64,000 nucleotides of DNA from Amoebophrya sp. A120 (taxonomy: Eukaryota; Sar; Dinophyceae; Syndiniales; Amoebophryaceae), in the NCBI GenBank assembly GCA_905178155.1, contig CAJINV010000001.1:16395166-16459165 (forward strand). The letters are read 5' to 3'. A model generated the notes under the pieces. It was not told where the DNA came from and searched no databases. It saw only the letters and a program-made list of their open reading frames with translations. This document shows positions 1 to 12,715 of this stretch, in pieces (position 1 is the first letter of the stretch; every line of letters begins with the position of its first letter). The position numbers and the translations under genes are program-made.

Positions 1-1
1 G

Positions 2-721
2 GCTGAAATTTTGGGGCAGAGCGCTGCCGACGAAGCAGGTGGTGGCGGCAACGGCGAATCTGATGATTGCTTTTCCCTGTTCCGCGACGACGTTCTCCAG
101 AGACTGTTTCAGGCCGGAGCGTATTTGTCGCAGTACTATGCGCAAAAAGACACATTTCTAGCAGAAGAGAAGGTGCAAAGGCTGCGAGAGGCGAAATCGC
201 TTCAGAAGGCAGCGGAAGTGGCGGATCAAGAATGTATGCGATGGTGTCATCCGTCACTGCCCGCAGGCTGCATCACAGAGCATGAAGCAGTTCCGCTTGT
301 GAGAAGGGATCACGGAGTATCGGGTGGGAAGAATGGAAGTGGAGCAGCAAGAACCGCGAAGTGGTATGCCTTTCTAGGATCCGGATATCGAGACAACCCA
401 GTTTACAAAACGGCACTAGACCAGGGGTTCGCTCGGAGATTCGATGACGGCGCAGGGGTGAAGTTGCTGCAAAATCGGTTGCTGGAGCTCAAGGTTGTCG
501 GCAAACACTCTGGACTGAGCAGCAGCAACCGCACTTCGGCAAACTGCGACACGAGGCTGTACACGCAACAAGTGTACCACAACGAAGAAGACTGCAATTT
601 GATTATCTTCGACAAGGAAGGAAATCACGAGAAGATAGCGCGTGAAGTTCAGCACGCGGGGCTCAAGTGGATCCCTGCATTCTCAGCAACGCCTGAACCA
701 GAGCAAGAGGAAAGCGCGTGA
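2..721 (+). CDS. Unknown protein, 3' end only
   Basis: An open frame enters the window from its left edge and stops with TGA at 719-721, giving about 239 residues without a plausible ATG near the edge, so this is the last exon (or part of one) of a gene that starts outside. The segment has a glycine-rich stretch, a short predicted helix rich in Glu, Lys and Arg at roughly residues 45-70, and a Glu-rich tail. I do not recognise any domain. The orientation agrees with all other genes here. Codon use looks like that of the neighbouring recognised genes, which favours a real exon over a chance frame. Confidence 0.5.
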   Translation, partial: AEILGQSAADEAGGGGNGESDDCFSLFRDDVLQRLFQAGAYLSQYYAQKDTFLAEEKVQRLREAKSLQKAAEVADQECMRWCHPSLPAGCITEHEAVPLVRRDHGVSGGKNGSGAARTAKWYAFLGSGYRDNPVYKTALDQGFARRFDDGAGVKLLQNRLLELKVVGKHSGLSSSNRTSANCDTRLYTQQVYHNEEDCNLIIFDKEGNHEKIAREVQHAGLKWIPAFSATPEPEQEESA

Positions 722-1049
722 CGGTGCTATCAAGAACACTACACTACGAAGGGCCAGCACTTGCTCGACTTACATACGCAACCTAACGAAGAAGTCATTG
801 GTCATCCCCGTCCCTCCATTTTTAAAACCTGAAAGATAAACAGCATTGGAAAAGTACAAGAACCCCATTCAAGCGAACAACTCATTGCCTCTTCAACGCT
901 CTACACAGCTACATACATTCATTCTCCGTACTGATGTGGCTGCCTCGATGAAGCGGTAAATTGAGCCGCTTGTCCAGCTGAGTATCCTGTTGGATACCTG
1001 TCCTCTCACGTCTTGCACGAAATTGATGTCTTACCGTTACCTGTGCAAT

Positions 1050-1168
1050 CTTTTAGAAGTCTTTTAGAAGCATACACAATTGAAAAGTGTCGTCATTTCG
1101 TATCCGTCTTAGTCTTTTCGTCAGCCGTACTGCATGCCAAGCCGTCTTAGTCTTTTCGTCAGCCGTAC
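1050..1168. repeat. Short direct repeats in a 0.6 kb intergenic stretch
   Basis: The 722-1347 gap holds no gene I can support. Inside it an 11-bp motif (TCTTTTAGAAG) is repeated in tandem near 1050-1071. A 27-bp sequence is then repeated exactly at 1104-1130 and 1142-1168, separated by 11 bp. No function is evident; replication slippage is the simplest explanation. Confidence 0.7.
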
Positions 1169-1347
1169 AGAGGTGTGGCCTGAGCCGACCGCTGTTTGTG
1201 AGAACGAGAGCGATTCTGAGAGCCGTACTGCGTCGTGCAGGCAAAAAAAGGTGAAGATGCAGCGGGAATAATGGTTGATTTTTTAATGAAAGAAATGAAA
1301 GAGGAGGATGAGAAGATTGTGCACCCCCTAGAGTCCAGAAGATCAGT

Positions 1348-3274
1348 ATGTGGCGCGTCTTCGCCCAGCAGTTTGTGGACGACCGAGATGCGGTCCGCGT
1401 GGAGGATTTCGTCAGTGTATTTGGCGCTCCGTCCAGCAGCGCTGTACCAGCGCACCACACGCACGCCGAAGTTGCGTCGCGGCTCAAAACGGGCAGCATG
1501 GCGCAGACGCGAACGGCCGCGGCGAAGATTGCTGGCGGGGCCACGAAATCGAGCGGGACCCCGTCGGAGGCAGAAGCGAAGAAGGCTACGACGCTGCTAG
1601 AGGTGAGACCGAATTTTCAGCCACGACTGGTGTGATGATTTACAAGCAAATCTTCATTGCCACTTCGACTTCAGCAATCATACTTATTCCTCTGGTGCGT
1701 GGCGGCCGGACAGGCTTTCGTTATTTTGATTTTCCGCGCCATTCAAAAAAAGAAGCAAACTGAACAGGACACTGAGGACGCGCCGGATCCTGAGTTCGCG
1801 AGGAAATTGGAACTCGCACAGGAATGGGAACGCATACAGATGGAAAAACGCCAAAAGCAAGCGAAGCAGGCGCGGGAGGGCAGAACAAACAAGAAGTCCA
1901 CTGGTGTTCGACCGGAAAAAAAGCAGGGTGCTATTAACCCTTCTTCAGGGGAGAGCAAAGTGGCGCAGGAACATCTCCTTGCTCTTCCGCCTGCAGGTAG
2001 TCCGGACGGCAGCAACGCATCGCAACAGCTGGTGTGTCGGAGCTCGAGCAGTATGTTGGTCAAAAGAAAGAAGATGGCCACCGCAGAAGTAGTGAGCGAA
2101 ATGTCCAATTGCCGAGGCGACGGTGGACCGTGGGAAACGCGCGACGCGGAAGGGGAGAGGCCCGACTCACAGACCAAGGCTGGGGCAAACATCATGGTGG
2201 GAGAACCGGAGCACCGCCTTAGTACTATTGCCGCGACTGAAGAACCTGCATCTACAGATGCGATCATTGAGCCGACACAGGAACACGACGTTGCCTCTGG
2301 AAGCACCTTTCTGTTGACTGCTGTGCCGCTCGACAACGGGGGCGCACCTACGGCGTTGCGTGCCGGGGGCAAAGTATTTTCAACTTGCACAGACGGACAT
2401 TTGTATTTGATCTGAACTTTCACCATTTATTTTTCAAATTGATCCGTGAATGGCGTCACAGAGATTCAATCATTTTTCTTTTTCACAGGGACCAGAGCAA
2501 AATCCGGACAAAAGTGTTGCTGGTATTGCCCGCGCAGCGCAGAGTGCTTCTTCATCAGCCGCTGGTAGAGAAAAGCAGTGCAGAGCGCCGCTCCCTCCTG
2601 CCGAAGTCGCCCCAGAAAAGCGAAACTTTCGAGGGAGGCGCACCTTCGCTACACGTAACAAAGCGGCCCCGGGCGGTACTACACGAAGAGGCGATCGGAG
2701 CCAAGGTGCGGCTTCCGCACCTTCCGTATCGCGGCTTGCTAGGACGCCAGCTGTTGGGTCACCGCGAAGCCAGCATCCCAAAGAACCAACGGAAGACTAC
2801 GATGCTGTGCAGGAGGATCAGATTACCTCCGGCGAAGATTTCTACGCGTATTTGAAGGCGCGGTCTGCAGCAGCTGGGCTGCGGAATGCCATCGACCCAG
2901 CAAATGGCGGCACTTCTAAAGGGACGGAAATCGTGCCCGCGGCGCCGCAAGAAAGGCACAAGATGAACATGTATTCCAACCAGGTGGTTGCGCACGGCTA
3001 CTTTCCGCAAGCTCCCAGTAGCACCAAGCACAAACTGCGCATGGTGCAGAAGCGAATTCTAAATCAGGCAGCAGGTGCAGTCCGGGCGTATCGACACGAA
3101 GTTCGCGAGCAGCTGCAAAAGGTGTTACGCGTTAGCGAGTTGTCCTACGACGATGACCGCAGCAAGGAAATTCTAAAGACTACGACGTTCACGCGCCAGA
3201 TCCAGGAATGGAATCGAATCCGAGCCATAGGAATGAAAACGGAAAAGCGATTTCTGGTGCCGCTGGTTCGGTGA
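1348..3274 (+). CDS. Unknown protein, three exons, about 566 aa
   Basis: Proposed exons are 1348-1602, 1714-2373 and 2489-3274. Both introns are GT-AG with phase 0 junctions, and the total is 1701 nt including TGA. An alternative second acceptor at 1768 is also in frame and would drop 18 residues that are partly hydrophobic, so the start of exon 2 is uncertain. After that come a Lys/Gln/Glu-rich helix, a long low-complexity middle, and a more conserved-looking C-terminal 150 residues with predicted helices. I do not recognise the family. The ATG at 1348 is the first in this frame after the intergenic repeats. If the hydrophobic stretch is real, a single membrane segment near residue 90 is possible. 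Confidence 0.55.
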
Positions 3275-4067
3275 TTTGGAGGTGGGACATGGGAAATCCA
3301 GGGCGCCGTAAAATCTAAAGAATTTAGTTCATCCCCAGAGAGGCTGCTTTCTCACTCGTGGAAAACGAGAGAGGCATGACCGTTTCGAATAAGTACCCTT
3401 GGATGTGGCGTGAAATTTTAATTTGTATGATATCATTGCGCGCGTGCCTCCAGTGGACGGACACATGACCTGAGCAACTTCAGCTTTAAAAAAAAATCTA
3501 AATACAGATCCCGCTTTCACTGCCATGTGAGCGCCCACGCAATCGGAAATGTGCAGGAAGAAATGAGATAGCCATTCCATCTCTTTGTTGGTTCTACACG
3601 TTCCGACTCTAAGTTTAGATCCTTAAACTGATATTTGGCTTTGATGAACCGAAGATCATCTTGAATAATTTTGCTTCCAGTATCGATCCTTGGAAATATG
3701 CAGTGTGGACTAAAGGATCTCTCGACGAGGATGGCATTAAATTAACGCTCGAAGATCATACCGTGATTGCGAGATCGTGTCAAAGATGAAAAAGATCTTG
3801 CCTGAAATTTAGATTACGCTGGTCCGGAAAAATCTTCCAAACAGAAAAAGTGGATCTGAAACACAGCTGTGGATCCTGTCAAATCGGAAGCCGATCCGTT
3901 GAGGCGCTGTCTTTGATCTGCAAAAGTGGAAGAGCTCGATGCTTGAGTTCGAACAAAAACTTGACTTTCCGATATCAACGCTCTTCTCCTCCTTTTTTTT
4001 CGCACAGGGAACCGTGAGGCTTTAGATTAGAGTCGGTTTACAGCACTGCAACACCTCTTTTGGCAAG
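3275..4067. other. Intergenic, no gene seen
   Basis: This AT-richer stretch has no supported coding frame. Near 3990-4008 a pyrimidine run ending in CACAG lies about 60 bp upstream of the RPS24 start. It could be a 5'UTR intron acceptor or a spliced-leader trans-splicing acceptor. Confidence 0.5.
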
Positions 4068-4811
4068 ATGGGTCTGGTCACCGTGCGCACGCGCAAGTTC
4101 AAGAACAACCCGCTCTTGGGCCGCAAGCAGTTCGTCATCGATGTTGTCCACCCGGGTGCGGCTAACGTGTCCAAGAAGGACATCACCGACAAAATCGCCA
4201 CCATGTACAAGGTATCACAGGGAAGCGCTAATTTAGATTTTTTGGTTTGGTGCGATGCTTTGAAACGCCGTGGTCCCTGGAAACGTCATTGGGTTTTCAT
4301 GAAGTTTTTGTTTACCTGATGTTGCGCATGACGAGTCTGCAATCTAAATCAGAAAAAAAAGTTGGTGACACCGAGAGATCTTTTTTACTTTCGAAAAACA
4401 GGTGAAGGACTCCAAGCAGATCTCCGTCTTCGGATTCCACACTGCCTTCGGCGGTGGCCGCTCCTCCGGAATGGGACTCATCTACGACTCCCTGGACAAG
4501 GTCAAGCAGTTCGAGCCGAAGTATAATCTTGTTACAACTAGGATTTTTTGATAGAGACACTTGCTCATGTTTCACACCTGCTTACGCATCTCCGTTTTGC
4601 ATAGCGTCCTCTTCTAAAACCGCATCTCATCCTCTACTTAATTGTTCCAAAACCGTATCGCAGGTTCCGCTGCAAGCGTCACGGCGTCGAGAAGCCGCAG
4701 AAGCGCAAGCGCATTGGACGCCGCAACTTGAAGAAGATGAAGCTCAACCTGCTCAAGGCCCCGCGTGGCAAGAAGAAGACCGAGATCAAGAAGACCGCTG
4801 GTGCTTTGTAA
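4068..4811 (+). CDS. RPS24: Small ribosomal subunit protein eS24 (RPS24)
   Basis: A component of the cytosolic 40S subunit. The N-terminus [20 protein letters not shown], the NVSKKD segment, the [14 protein letters not shown] core and the EPKFRCKRHG segment match the conserved order of eS24 proteins. Exons are 4068-4211, 4402-4520 and 4664-4811. Both introns are GT-AG, and the spliced frame gives 136 aa, close to the usual 130-135. The junction of exons 2 and 3 splits the Lys codon of EPK. The C-terminus is lysine-rich, as expected. The ATG sits just after a short pyrimidine-rich leader. Confidence 0.97.
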
Positions 4812-5545
4812 GGTGTTGAACCTTCCAGAACGTCACGAACACATCCGTTGTCATTGAACTCGTGATCTGAACCCATTTGAACACGTAGCAGAGGTATTGA
4901 CCGTCTCGACACGCCGACTCTAAAAAACGAAGGAAGTAGAACAATGCGACGACGCATTATGTTGTGACTGCTTGTTGTTACCAGTGTGTTCAAAAAGCTT
5001 TGACGTATTCTCGCTCGCCCATGAAAGAATGATCTGTAAAGGGATGTGCCGCACCTTCTCAATTACGAGTGCGTAGTTCTAGGGGTCTGCTTCAGTGTAT
5101 CAAAATGTTTGTGCATTGGGAACTTTTTTAGAGATGAGTGCGAGAGGAGAGATACCTGGGTACAGATAGGAAAAAAGACATCTTTGGGTCGGTTTTTTCA
5201 CTCTCCCCATTACTCTAGAAAACGATATTTCTCACAGATAATTACTTTGCGCCGCTCGGGGGCAACATTGATGACAACATTCCTAGTCCGCCTATACATA
5301 GTTCTCCATCTTCATTTTTCGTCATGCACGCCAGACATAAAGGCCCTTCGGTGGCATTGGGGTTCCGCAGTGGAGTCTAAATCAATTGCGTTATCGGATT
5401 TGCTTTTATCGCGTTGCGATGTCCTCACCATGTCAACATACCGAACCGTATCAATAGTGCTAGTAGCAAGCTTGTTGAGAGGACAAAGAGAGACACAGAA
5501 AGACTTTAGCCGTATAAGCTAAGCGAGAAGCCTCAAAAAATCAAA
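4812..5545. other. Intergenic, no gene seen
   Basis: The 3' flank of RPS24 and upstream region of the next gene. Chance frames occur but none has recognisable content or splice partners. Confidence 0.5.
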
Positions 5546-7521
5546 ATGGGAGTCTTGAGCAAATCCGGTGCTTGGGTCAGTTCCAAGGGATTGGAGGCCA
5601 GCGTGGCCATGAAAGAGGGCGTCGTTAGCGAATTGGAACGATGCCAGAAAGCCATCGCCAGTCTGCTGAAGGTGCTTTATGGCAGCTTGCTTGGTTTTAG
5701 TTTTGCACCATGACCGAAATTTCGTGCTCATTTTCTTGCATAAAGATGCGGAATTTCTTGTGTAATCCGTTCGATGATCTCTTTTCTAGGACTCATAGAC
5801 ACGATTCCAGAGAATACGTCCATTTCAGGTGATGCCGTCCTTTCCGTGTGATGCCGTCGCGTCTGCTTGCGCGTCAGTGAAGGCAATATTAGACAAGATT
5901 CAGGAGATCGAGGTACTTACTAGAGTTTCATGTGCGGAATGAATGACGTAGGCATGCTGACGAGTTCTGTGCTTGTTCAACCAAATGTCTTGTTCGCCCA
6001 CTCATGCTCATTCATGATCCACGCAACGTGGCACATCTTTTTTTTCCACGAATTTGGCAGGCCGTCGCGTGGTCCAAGGAGAAGCTGTACGGGCTGTACA
6101 TCCTGCTGATTGGATCCATCGAAAGCATCATCGGGTAGAGTAGTGTTTGCGAATTAGTTCTATGCCTCATGTTGCATCATCCGTGTCGACAACACCGTGC
6201 AACCTAAAGACGGTAATGTGGCAGTCCCAAGTTCAGTTGTACACGAAACTGCCCAACTAGGTCCATTTCCCCGTTCGTCGTGCAGCCGATGTTGTGGGTG
6301 AAAGACCAGCTGATTGGCGTGTGCATGACCCTGACTACCTTCTGCTACACGGTGTTTGGCAAGATCGATGACTCCCTCGTGACGCCGATCGTTATGGCGG
6401 GAACCAACACGGGTTATCAAAGTGAAAAATCCCCCATCCCCATATCGGAAACGGAAGATGCGCGAACTTGTGATGCTGTATTTGAGTACACAAATCGACT
6501 TGTATTGCTAGAAGGCCAAGAGACGAAGCTGCGGCCTAAATTGCAGGCAATCTGTCATGATGTTTCCCACTTCCATTTGCCTCCTGTCATCCTGGAGCTG
6601 CAAGGCCTTCCCACGCCAACCAGCACTGCAGTCCGCATCTTTTCCCTTCTAGCATGACAAAGCTGATTTGTGGCCACAAATCTGCATCACAGATTTCCGT
6701 TTTGATATGGGGAGGGGGCATTTTTCATGGTAATGCGGGTGTGTGCTTGTACACCACCGCCAAGGACATTACCTACACGCAGTACGCAATGGTCAAGGAC
6801 GGGCTCGTCATGCCAGTGGTCTCCACCGTCAACGCAGCTGTGGTAAGTTGTTTTTCGTCGTGTGCACAAAATTGGTCCACCACAGCCATTGTTTGGTTTC
6901 TACTACCTCCAAGATGCAGCTCGGCGCAGCTTGGCTTCTGTCTCGTTCTTTTCTCAGCGACAGCGTCATGGTAAACAAAAACCGCGATACTTTATTTCCC
7001 CAGGTCTCCCCAGCGTACAGTGCGGCGTCTTGCGTCGCAAAGGGTGCCACGTCAAAAGCCATCAACGTCAGTGCCTGGGTGGATTCCAAGCTCAGTCTGG
7101 TCAGCATGATGGCAGCCGTTGTGGAGAAGTCCAAGAAGTTGGATGAGTGTGTCACCTCCGGTACACGAGATAGACCTTTTTGTTTTTTATGTTGCACTTG
7201 CATACAAGCGCACGTGCGCGACAGGCCCTTCATTTTTTTCTAGACGTTCTTAGCATCGTGAAGTAGAAAGTCAGCAATAAGAACCGCATCGCAGGTGCGA
7301 TTGAGAAGAAGTTGGTCCGCCCGGCGCTGGCAACTGCGACCTCCTTGGATTCCAAGTACCTCGGCGGCAGCACGCAGGACCTGATTAGCTCCACGGTGGT
7401 GCAGTTTCAGGAGGCGAAGGGCGTCCCGGTCGTCCCGGCGGTCACGGTGAAGCCAGTTGCCAACAAAACCGCCGCCGGCGCGCCTACCATCTCGCGTCCG
7501 CAGGTCGTGCGCCAGCACTAA
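5546..7521 (+). CDS. Unknown protein, seven exons, about 299 aa
   Basis: Exons are 5546-5671, 5829-5912, 6061-6135, 6286-6413, 6740-6842, 7004-7160 and 7295-7521; the sum is 900 nt including TAA. The protein has many short amphipathic or hydrophobic helices separated by small residues (for example LYGLYILLIGSIESIIG), with a Val/Pro/Ala-rich C-terminus. That loosely resembles lipid-droplet coat or membrane-surface proteins, but I do not recognise a family. Four introns are plain GT-AG. The third junction (6136-6285) can only be read as TA-AG or GT-CA because of a shared G. The fourth is a transposon-like intron (see 6414-6734). Each exon ends exactly where the next continues in frame, so the model is firm although the function is not. 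Confidence 0.75.
6414..6734. mobile_element. Introner-type element forming intron 4 of the 5546-7521 gene
   Basis: The element starts TTATCAAAGTGAAAAATCCC and its other end, read on the reverse strand, is a close match over about 40 bp (6690-6734), so it has terminal inverted repeats. It is flanked by ACGGG (6409-6413) and GCGGG (6735-6739), a 5-bp direct repeat with one mismatch. Removing the element plus one copy of the repeat joins ...ACG GG with T GTG..., keeping the frame. None of the possible registers gives GT-AG. The internal sequence GCATGACAAAG near 6652 is shared with the other introners in this window. Confidence 0.85.
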
Positions 7522-9728
7522 ACTATTGCATCTTCCCTGAAAATTGACTTGTGTCAAAATGTCAATCTGCAATAAACCGTTTGTAGCTAGAGTAAAATTT
7601 GTGTTTTTGACAGGACCCCCGCTTCACGATAGGTTTGTTCAGACGAGGCAAAGCAATGAATCTATCCATCCTCGGATGTTGGATCGATCTAAATTTTTTT
7701 CCGAGCAGGGTACAAGATGACCGGTCGGAGGACCACTCTATCTTGCGAAATACAGTAAGCTTGTGCAGTGGCGGTGCAGGAGATGTAGTCACTGTAATTT
7801 GATGAGAGCCCTTTTTGTCTACTGCAAACATGGGCGGCACATCTGTGAGCTGTCGCGTGTTTGTGCTGGACAATCTAACGCCTCGAGCTCAACTGGTGGG
7901 GTGTCCAGTATCCACCTCCGCGCCCGACAGCTGCATCCTCCGTGAAACGATGGTGTAGCAGGGGGGCGAGGGGAAGTCGTAAAGTACAATTTTCCTTGTG
8001 CCCAATTTGCTCTACACAAACATAGGTGAGACATGGAACGTACACTACATTTGCTTTCGATAGAAACTATTTGGCTTCATACAAAACTAACAGAGCATGG
8101 TATTGCTTCCTGACACGCAATCTTCAAATTTGACAAAAACCTAAATTAGAATCTGAACAATGCAGTACTCCTAACCTTGATACGCAAAAAAATCTCAAAT
8201 AGGTGTTGTGCGATGCGTTATGTAAAAAGCTTGCATGATGCACTTGTACGAATTTCGTCGCTGCGGAGCAAGAAGCGGCCGAGAAATCGTTATGATATCG
8301 TATCTGTCGTTGTCCTAGAAGTACCGATGCTTATGAATAGCCTTCTCGCTGCGCTTCTTGGCTTTTTTTTTTTCGATACGGTTCGCGCTATCCGGGGGAC
8401 CCTGACCACCCATAATGTACTTACTAGGCGAGGATCTCGATGATCCCCTGAACAGTTTTGCAGAGGAACGCGCGTGAGCTGGTGTGGCGTACGTGTCCCT
8501 CAACAAGCTACACTGCTAGTTCAGGCTATCTGGCTACCCGATAATTTTCCTCTACGCGCAGGCATTTTATTCGCAGGAATGGAAACTATTTCGAAGATCC
8601 ATCGCAATTGCACTTCAAGCGCCAAAGTGGTCAAAGCGTCAGTTGTAGTGGAAGCTTCGCACGGTTACCATCTCCTCACGAAGCGAAATCTGTCGCGCCA
8701 TGCTCATGATGATGTTTACGTCTGCTATGCTCAATGTTATCATATTTTTTTTACCGAAAAGAACAACTTCAATCACAATTTTCCGGCCAAAATAAATCAC
8801 ATCTTCGAATTTCAACACAAAAAAAGCCTTTCCTCCACTCGATTTTGAACAGAGCCTCAGCCTGCTTATCTGAGCAGACTAGCGCTGAAAGTATACTAGC
8901 AAACAAGTTTCGATTTTTTGCTATGATGATTTTCCCTAAAGAATGTTTGCATTATGCCTACAAAAGTTAGTTTCGGAGGCAGCAATGTTGTGCAAAATAT
9001 CGGTCGACCGTAGAATGCAGATATGCAACATTCGCCGGGTCTGCAGGGGATGATTCTGCATGTTGGTCTTGCTTCATTCTTGCGAAGATGGGAGCTGAGT
9101 CGTGACCCTTTATTGGTAGCATTGTACAGTGCACGATACTGAAGAATGAAGACGAGAAATATAAAAATGTACGTGAAAATTTTCCTCTTCGTGCCAGTGA
9201 GGCGATGATGCTCGGTGGTCGGCACGAATTACCGTTGCACGCCAACTACACCGGTCTACGTTATGATTGGACTTTGACAGTAACGTTTCAAATAAGAAGC
9301 TGCGATTTTTTGTCCTGGTTCTGCGGGTTTGCGCTCCCAAGTCGCGGGTCTTCCGCCTTGAGACCAAGATATGTTCACAGTGGTGGTTGAAGGAAAAAGG
9401 TGTAGCTTCTCTTGTCAGCATGCGATTAGAAACCAAACGAGCAGCCCGTTTTCGTGGACTCGCATCACTTTGGAGGAGTGCTTGAGATAGCTGAGCGACA
9501 AGCAAAAAGCATTAAATTTTCCGTTCTCGAACGCTTCTTACAATTCACTAGAATATTTGTGTTGAACAAAGACATAAAGACGCGCGAACATCACCCGATG
9601 TGGCAGCGCCGATCTTCTTGAGACTTCAACATGGAGTAATGGCTAGGCGTGCATAGCTCTAAAGAACGGCTCCAGCTTCGCCCGAAATTCGATTTTGCGC
9701 GGAGCAACGAATACATTTCACACCCAAA
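7522..9728. other. 2.2 kb intergenic, no gene seen
   Basis: No frame here has recognisable content, plausible splice partners or codon use like the neighbouring genes. There are poly-T and poly-A runs but no clear repeat array or structured RNA. It may contain the 3'UTR of the upstream gene and the promoter of the next. Confidence 0.45.
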
Positions 9729-12715
9729 ATGAAGACGTCGTCGTCTTTGCTCCCCGAAGACTCCTCTGCATCTAGCGACGTGAAAAAGCTTCCTTCCCGC
9801 CTCAGCGTCGACATGAATGCCGCCAGGAGAGGCACCACCAAGCCTATGGCTGTCGGTCCATCGCCCTCCACGTCGTCGTCGTCCTCCTCTTCTCGGGATC
9901 TGTGCAACGGCCTCGAAGCAATGCGGGCACGAATACGGAATTTGCACCAGCAATACGGAGATTCTCTGGAGGAGGTGGAGGCAAATCTGTCGCGCATGGA
10001 TTTTGCAGATGTGGAGTCGAGTCGCAGTCGCGAGCAGGGGAACCCCGGCACAGTTGCAGAAAAGGCCAACTTTTCGGCCGGCGGGTCTAGCGGAAGAGTA
10101 GCGGGTCTTGCAAATGACAAGCCTTTGGCAGCCACGCAGGCGGAGGTGGACAGGATGAACTCCCTTATCCGCGCCAGTCGCGAGAGCGATAGGAGCAGCC
10201 GAAGTGGCAACAAACCTGTAAGCGATTCTGGACACACGGATGTCGTACCGCGCAGCAGGGGCACTGGTGTCGGGCATATTACACCAGGTGCGGTCAGCGC
10301 GCAGCGGTCGTCCGGCGAGCTGCGTTTGAGTAATCAGAAGAGTGCCAGTTTTGCCAAGAGCAACGGGGACCTCCGCTCGCAAAACAACGCAGCGTCCAAC
10401 GGCGTTACTTCGCTGTTATCCTACCTGGACACGGTAGACCAAGAGAACCAGCAGGACCTGGCGGCAATCGACCGTCGCAGCGATTTGCGGCAGAGCAGCG
10501 CGGCAGAGGTTGTTGCAGACCGTCTTTCGCTTCTGGAAATCGAACTGACCGATAAGCGGGAAACGGTACAGAGACTCAGACAGGCCCTGGACAGGCAAAA
10601 AAAGGACGCTGCCGAACGGGATCTCCAACTGCAAAAGGTACATCTAATCTGCATGTTCTTTACTCCTCACCTCGTCGACGGACACCTGGCATGGAAATCG
10701 CAAAGTCACTTTCCCTTACTAGAGCACTTTTCGTGAATTTGGAATAAGAGTGTTTTTTTACCAACAGGCCTCTGCAGATCAGCTCGCGGCGCAAAAGAAG
10801 GAATGCGATGAGCAGGTGGAGCGGCAGTTGGTGCTATGCGACCGCTTGCTGAAGGAGAAAACGGACTTGACAAAGCGCATTTCGAGCTTGGCCGAGGAAC
10901 TCAAAACTGCAGAACGGAAATTTTCGAAAAAGGTTGAAGAGCTGCAGGAGGGTATGATTGTGTGTTTCGCTCTTCCTTCACCGGTATAGATTTCCTGATA
11001 GTGTCGATCGAAGTTAGCTCCGTGCGTCAGTGGCGAACTAGCACACAAAATCAAACAATGTCAAAGTATTCAAAAATCCTAAATTAACAGATCACGCGAA
11101 GGATGTCGCACGTCAAAAGCAGAACTGGGCAACGAGTGAGCGTTTGCGGCGGGAGAACTGGGAAAAGGAAAAGACAAAAGAGATCAAGGAGATCACTATC
11201 AAGGGATTGGAGCCCGAAATCGAGCGGATATTGAGCGCTCACAGGACGGAAAAGAAGCGCATCGAAGAGCAGCACCAAGTGGAAAAAACTGAATTGCAGT
11301 CCGATTTGGAACGAAGGTAGGTAGTGGAACCCAACAAGATTGTCCTCCTACTGTTTTTCTTTTTTACAATCTCTACAACGTGAGTATTGAGTACCACATC
11401 ATCTGCCGCAAACGGGTTTCCCACGCACAGAAAACATGATCAGAAGAGAACAAGAATCGATATTCAGGTATGAGCGTCGATTGCAGGAAGCTCGCGAAGC
11501 ATCGCGGCGGGAAACGGACCGGTTACTGGAAGCGGAGCAAGACCGGCAGCGGGCCAAACTGGACGAGAAGACGGGGCAAATCAGCAAGACGCACCAGGAC
11601 GAGCGCAAGCGGCACCTGGAAGACGTGCGGCAGATGCAGGAAACGTGCGACAAGCGGGTAAACGAGCTCCAGCTGCATTGGGAGAAGCAGCTGCGCGAGC
11701 TGCAACAGAAGTTCCGTTCGGAGCTGGACGCAAAAGACGCGGACCTGCAACAGCTCAAGCAGAAAGCGCGACAGGAATTCGAACAGGAAGAGAAGGAATT
11801 GCGAGAAAAGCTGCGGCTCGACGGTGAGGCGACGCGAACCAAATTAGAGGAGCAGTTCACCGCACGGGTAAAACAAGCCGAAGTGGACATTCGAGCGGAG
11901 GTACAAAAAAAGCGAGACTGGGAAATCGAGCAATTGACAACGAGGCTCGGAAAGGAGCAGCTGGACCTCGAGCGGCAGTTCGCCACGAAACTAGAGACGG
12001 AGAAGACCGTATCGAGGGAGAAAAATGTGGCGTGGTCATGCTGGAACTACTAATTATTCGACGAGCGCAAATAATATTTACGACCAAACAATCTTGATCA
12101 ATCTATCACCAACATCGGTAGGCGTAGTCTACCTTTGTTCCTGTTTCATTCACGCAACAATATTTTTCTCATGCATAGTCCGCATTGTGGGACAAGATGG
12201 CCGCGGAGCACGGCGCACTGTCCGCAAAGTTGACGGCCGCCATGGAGGCAACCGCCAGCGCGGAGGTCCGACTGCTGGAGGCAGAGAAGACGCGGAACGA
12301 CGCCGACACGAGCAAGGACTTGGTCACGACCGAGCTGGTGGATGTCAAGGACCGACTGGCGCACGCGCTGCGCAAGGCGGACCTGGCGGAGAGCCAGAAA
12401 CAGGAAGTAAACAAGCAGCAGCAAATGCAGGAAGTGCAGCATGACCGCGAGGTTCAACTCTTGACCGAGCAGTTGAAGTCGTCCCAAGCCGCTCTCGCGG
12501 ACGCGGAGCAGGCCAAAGCTCTCGGCGAGAAGGCGAGCGCCGAGCGCGAGGCCGAAAGCGCACGCGTGCTGGAGGAACGGGTCCGCAGCACGCTGGCGAA
12601 AAAGGACGGCACCATCGAAGACCTGAAGCGCCGACTCAGCTCGAAGGACAACCAAATCAAGGAATGCGAATTCATGTTGCAGAAACAACGCGAGGAGCTC
12701 CTTTCTGGGTTGTGA
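9729..12715 (+). CDS. Long coiled-coil protein A, about 806 aa
   Basis: Exons are 9729-10637, 10768-10951, 11091-11316, 11444-12008 and 12179-12715, all with GT-AG introns, and the total is a whole number of codons. The exon 4 donor may instead be at 12024. The first 230 residues are Ser-rich and of low complexity, with a short helical stretch near residues 60-95. From about residue 250 to the end the sequence is almost continuous heptad-rich coiled coil dominated by Glu, Lys, Arg, Gln and Leu. There is no motor, head or other catalytic domain. Such proteins are usually structural parts of cytoskeleton, centriole, Golgi or apical complex, but nothing here decides between them. It is followed after 0.8 kb by a second coiled-coil gene in the same direction. 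Confidence 0.85.

Noticed and set aside
4521-4663. RPS24 intron 2 as a non-canonical intron joining TAT to AGG
   Set aside because: GT at 4521 and CAG at 4661-4663 give a canonical intron and the better-conserved EPKFRCKRHG junction.
10416-10654. Minus-strand frames opposite the coiled-coil genes (also at 11399-11986, 14467-14916 and 15952-16611)
   Set aside because: They are shadows of Glu/Lys/Gln-rich coding on +, giving Ser/Cys/Leu/Phe-rich peptides of no known kind.
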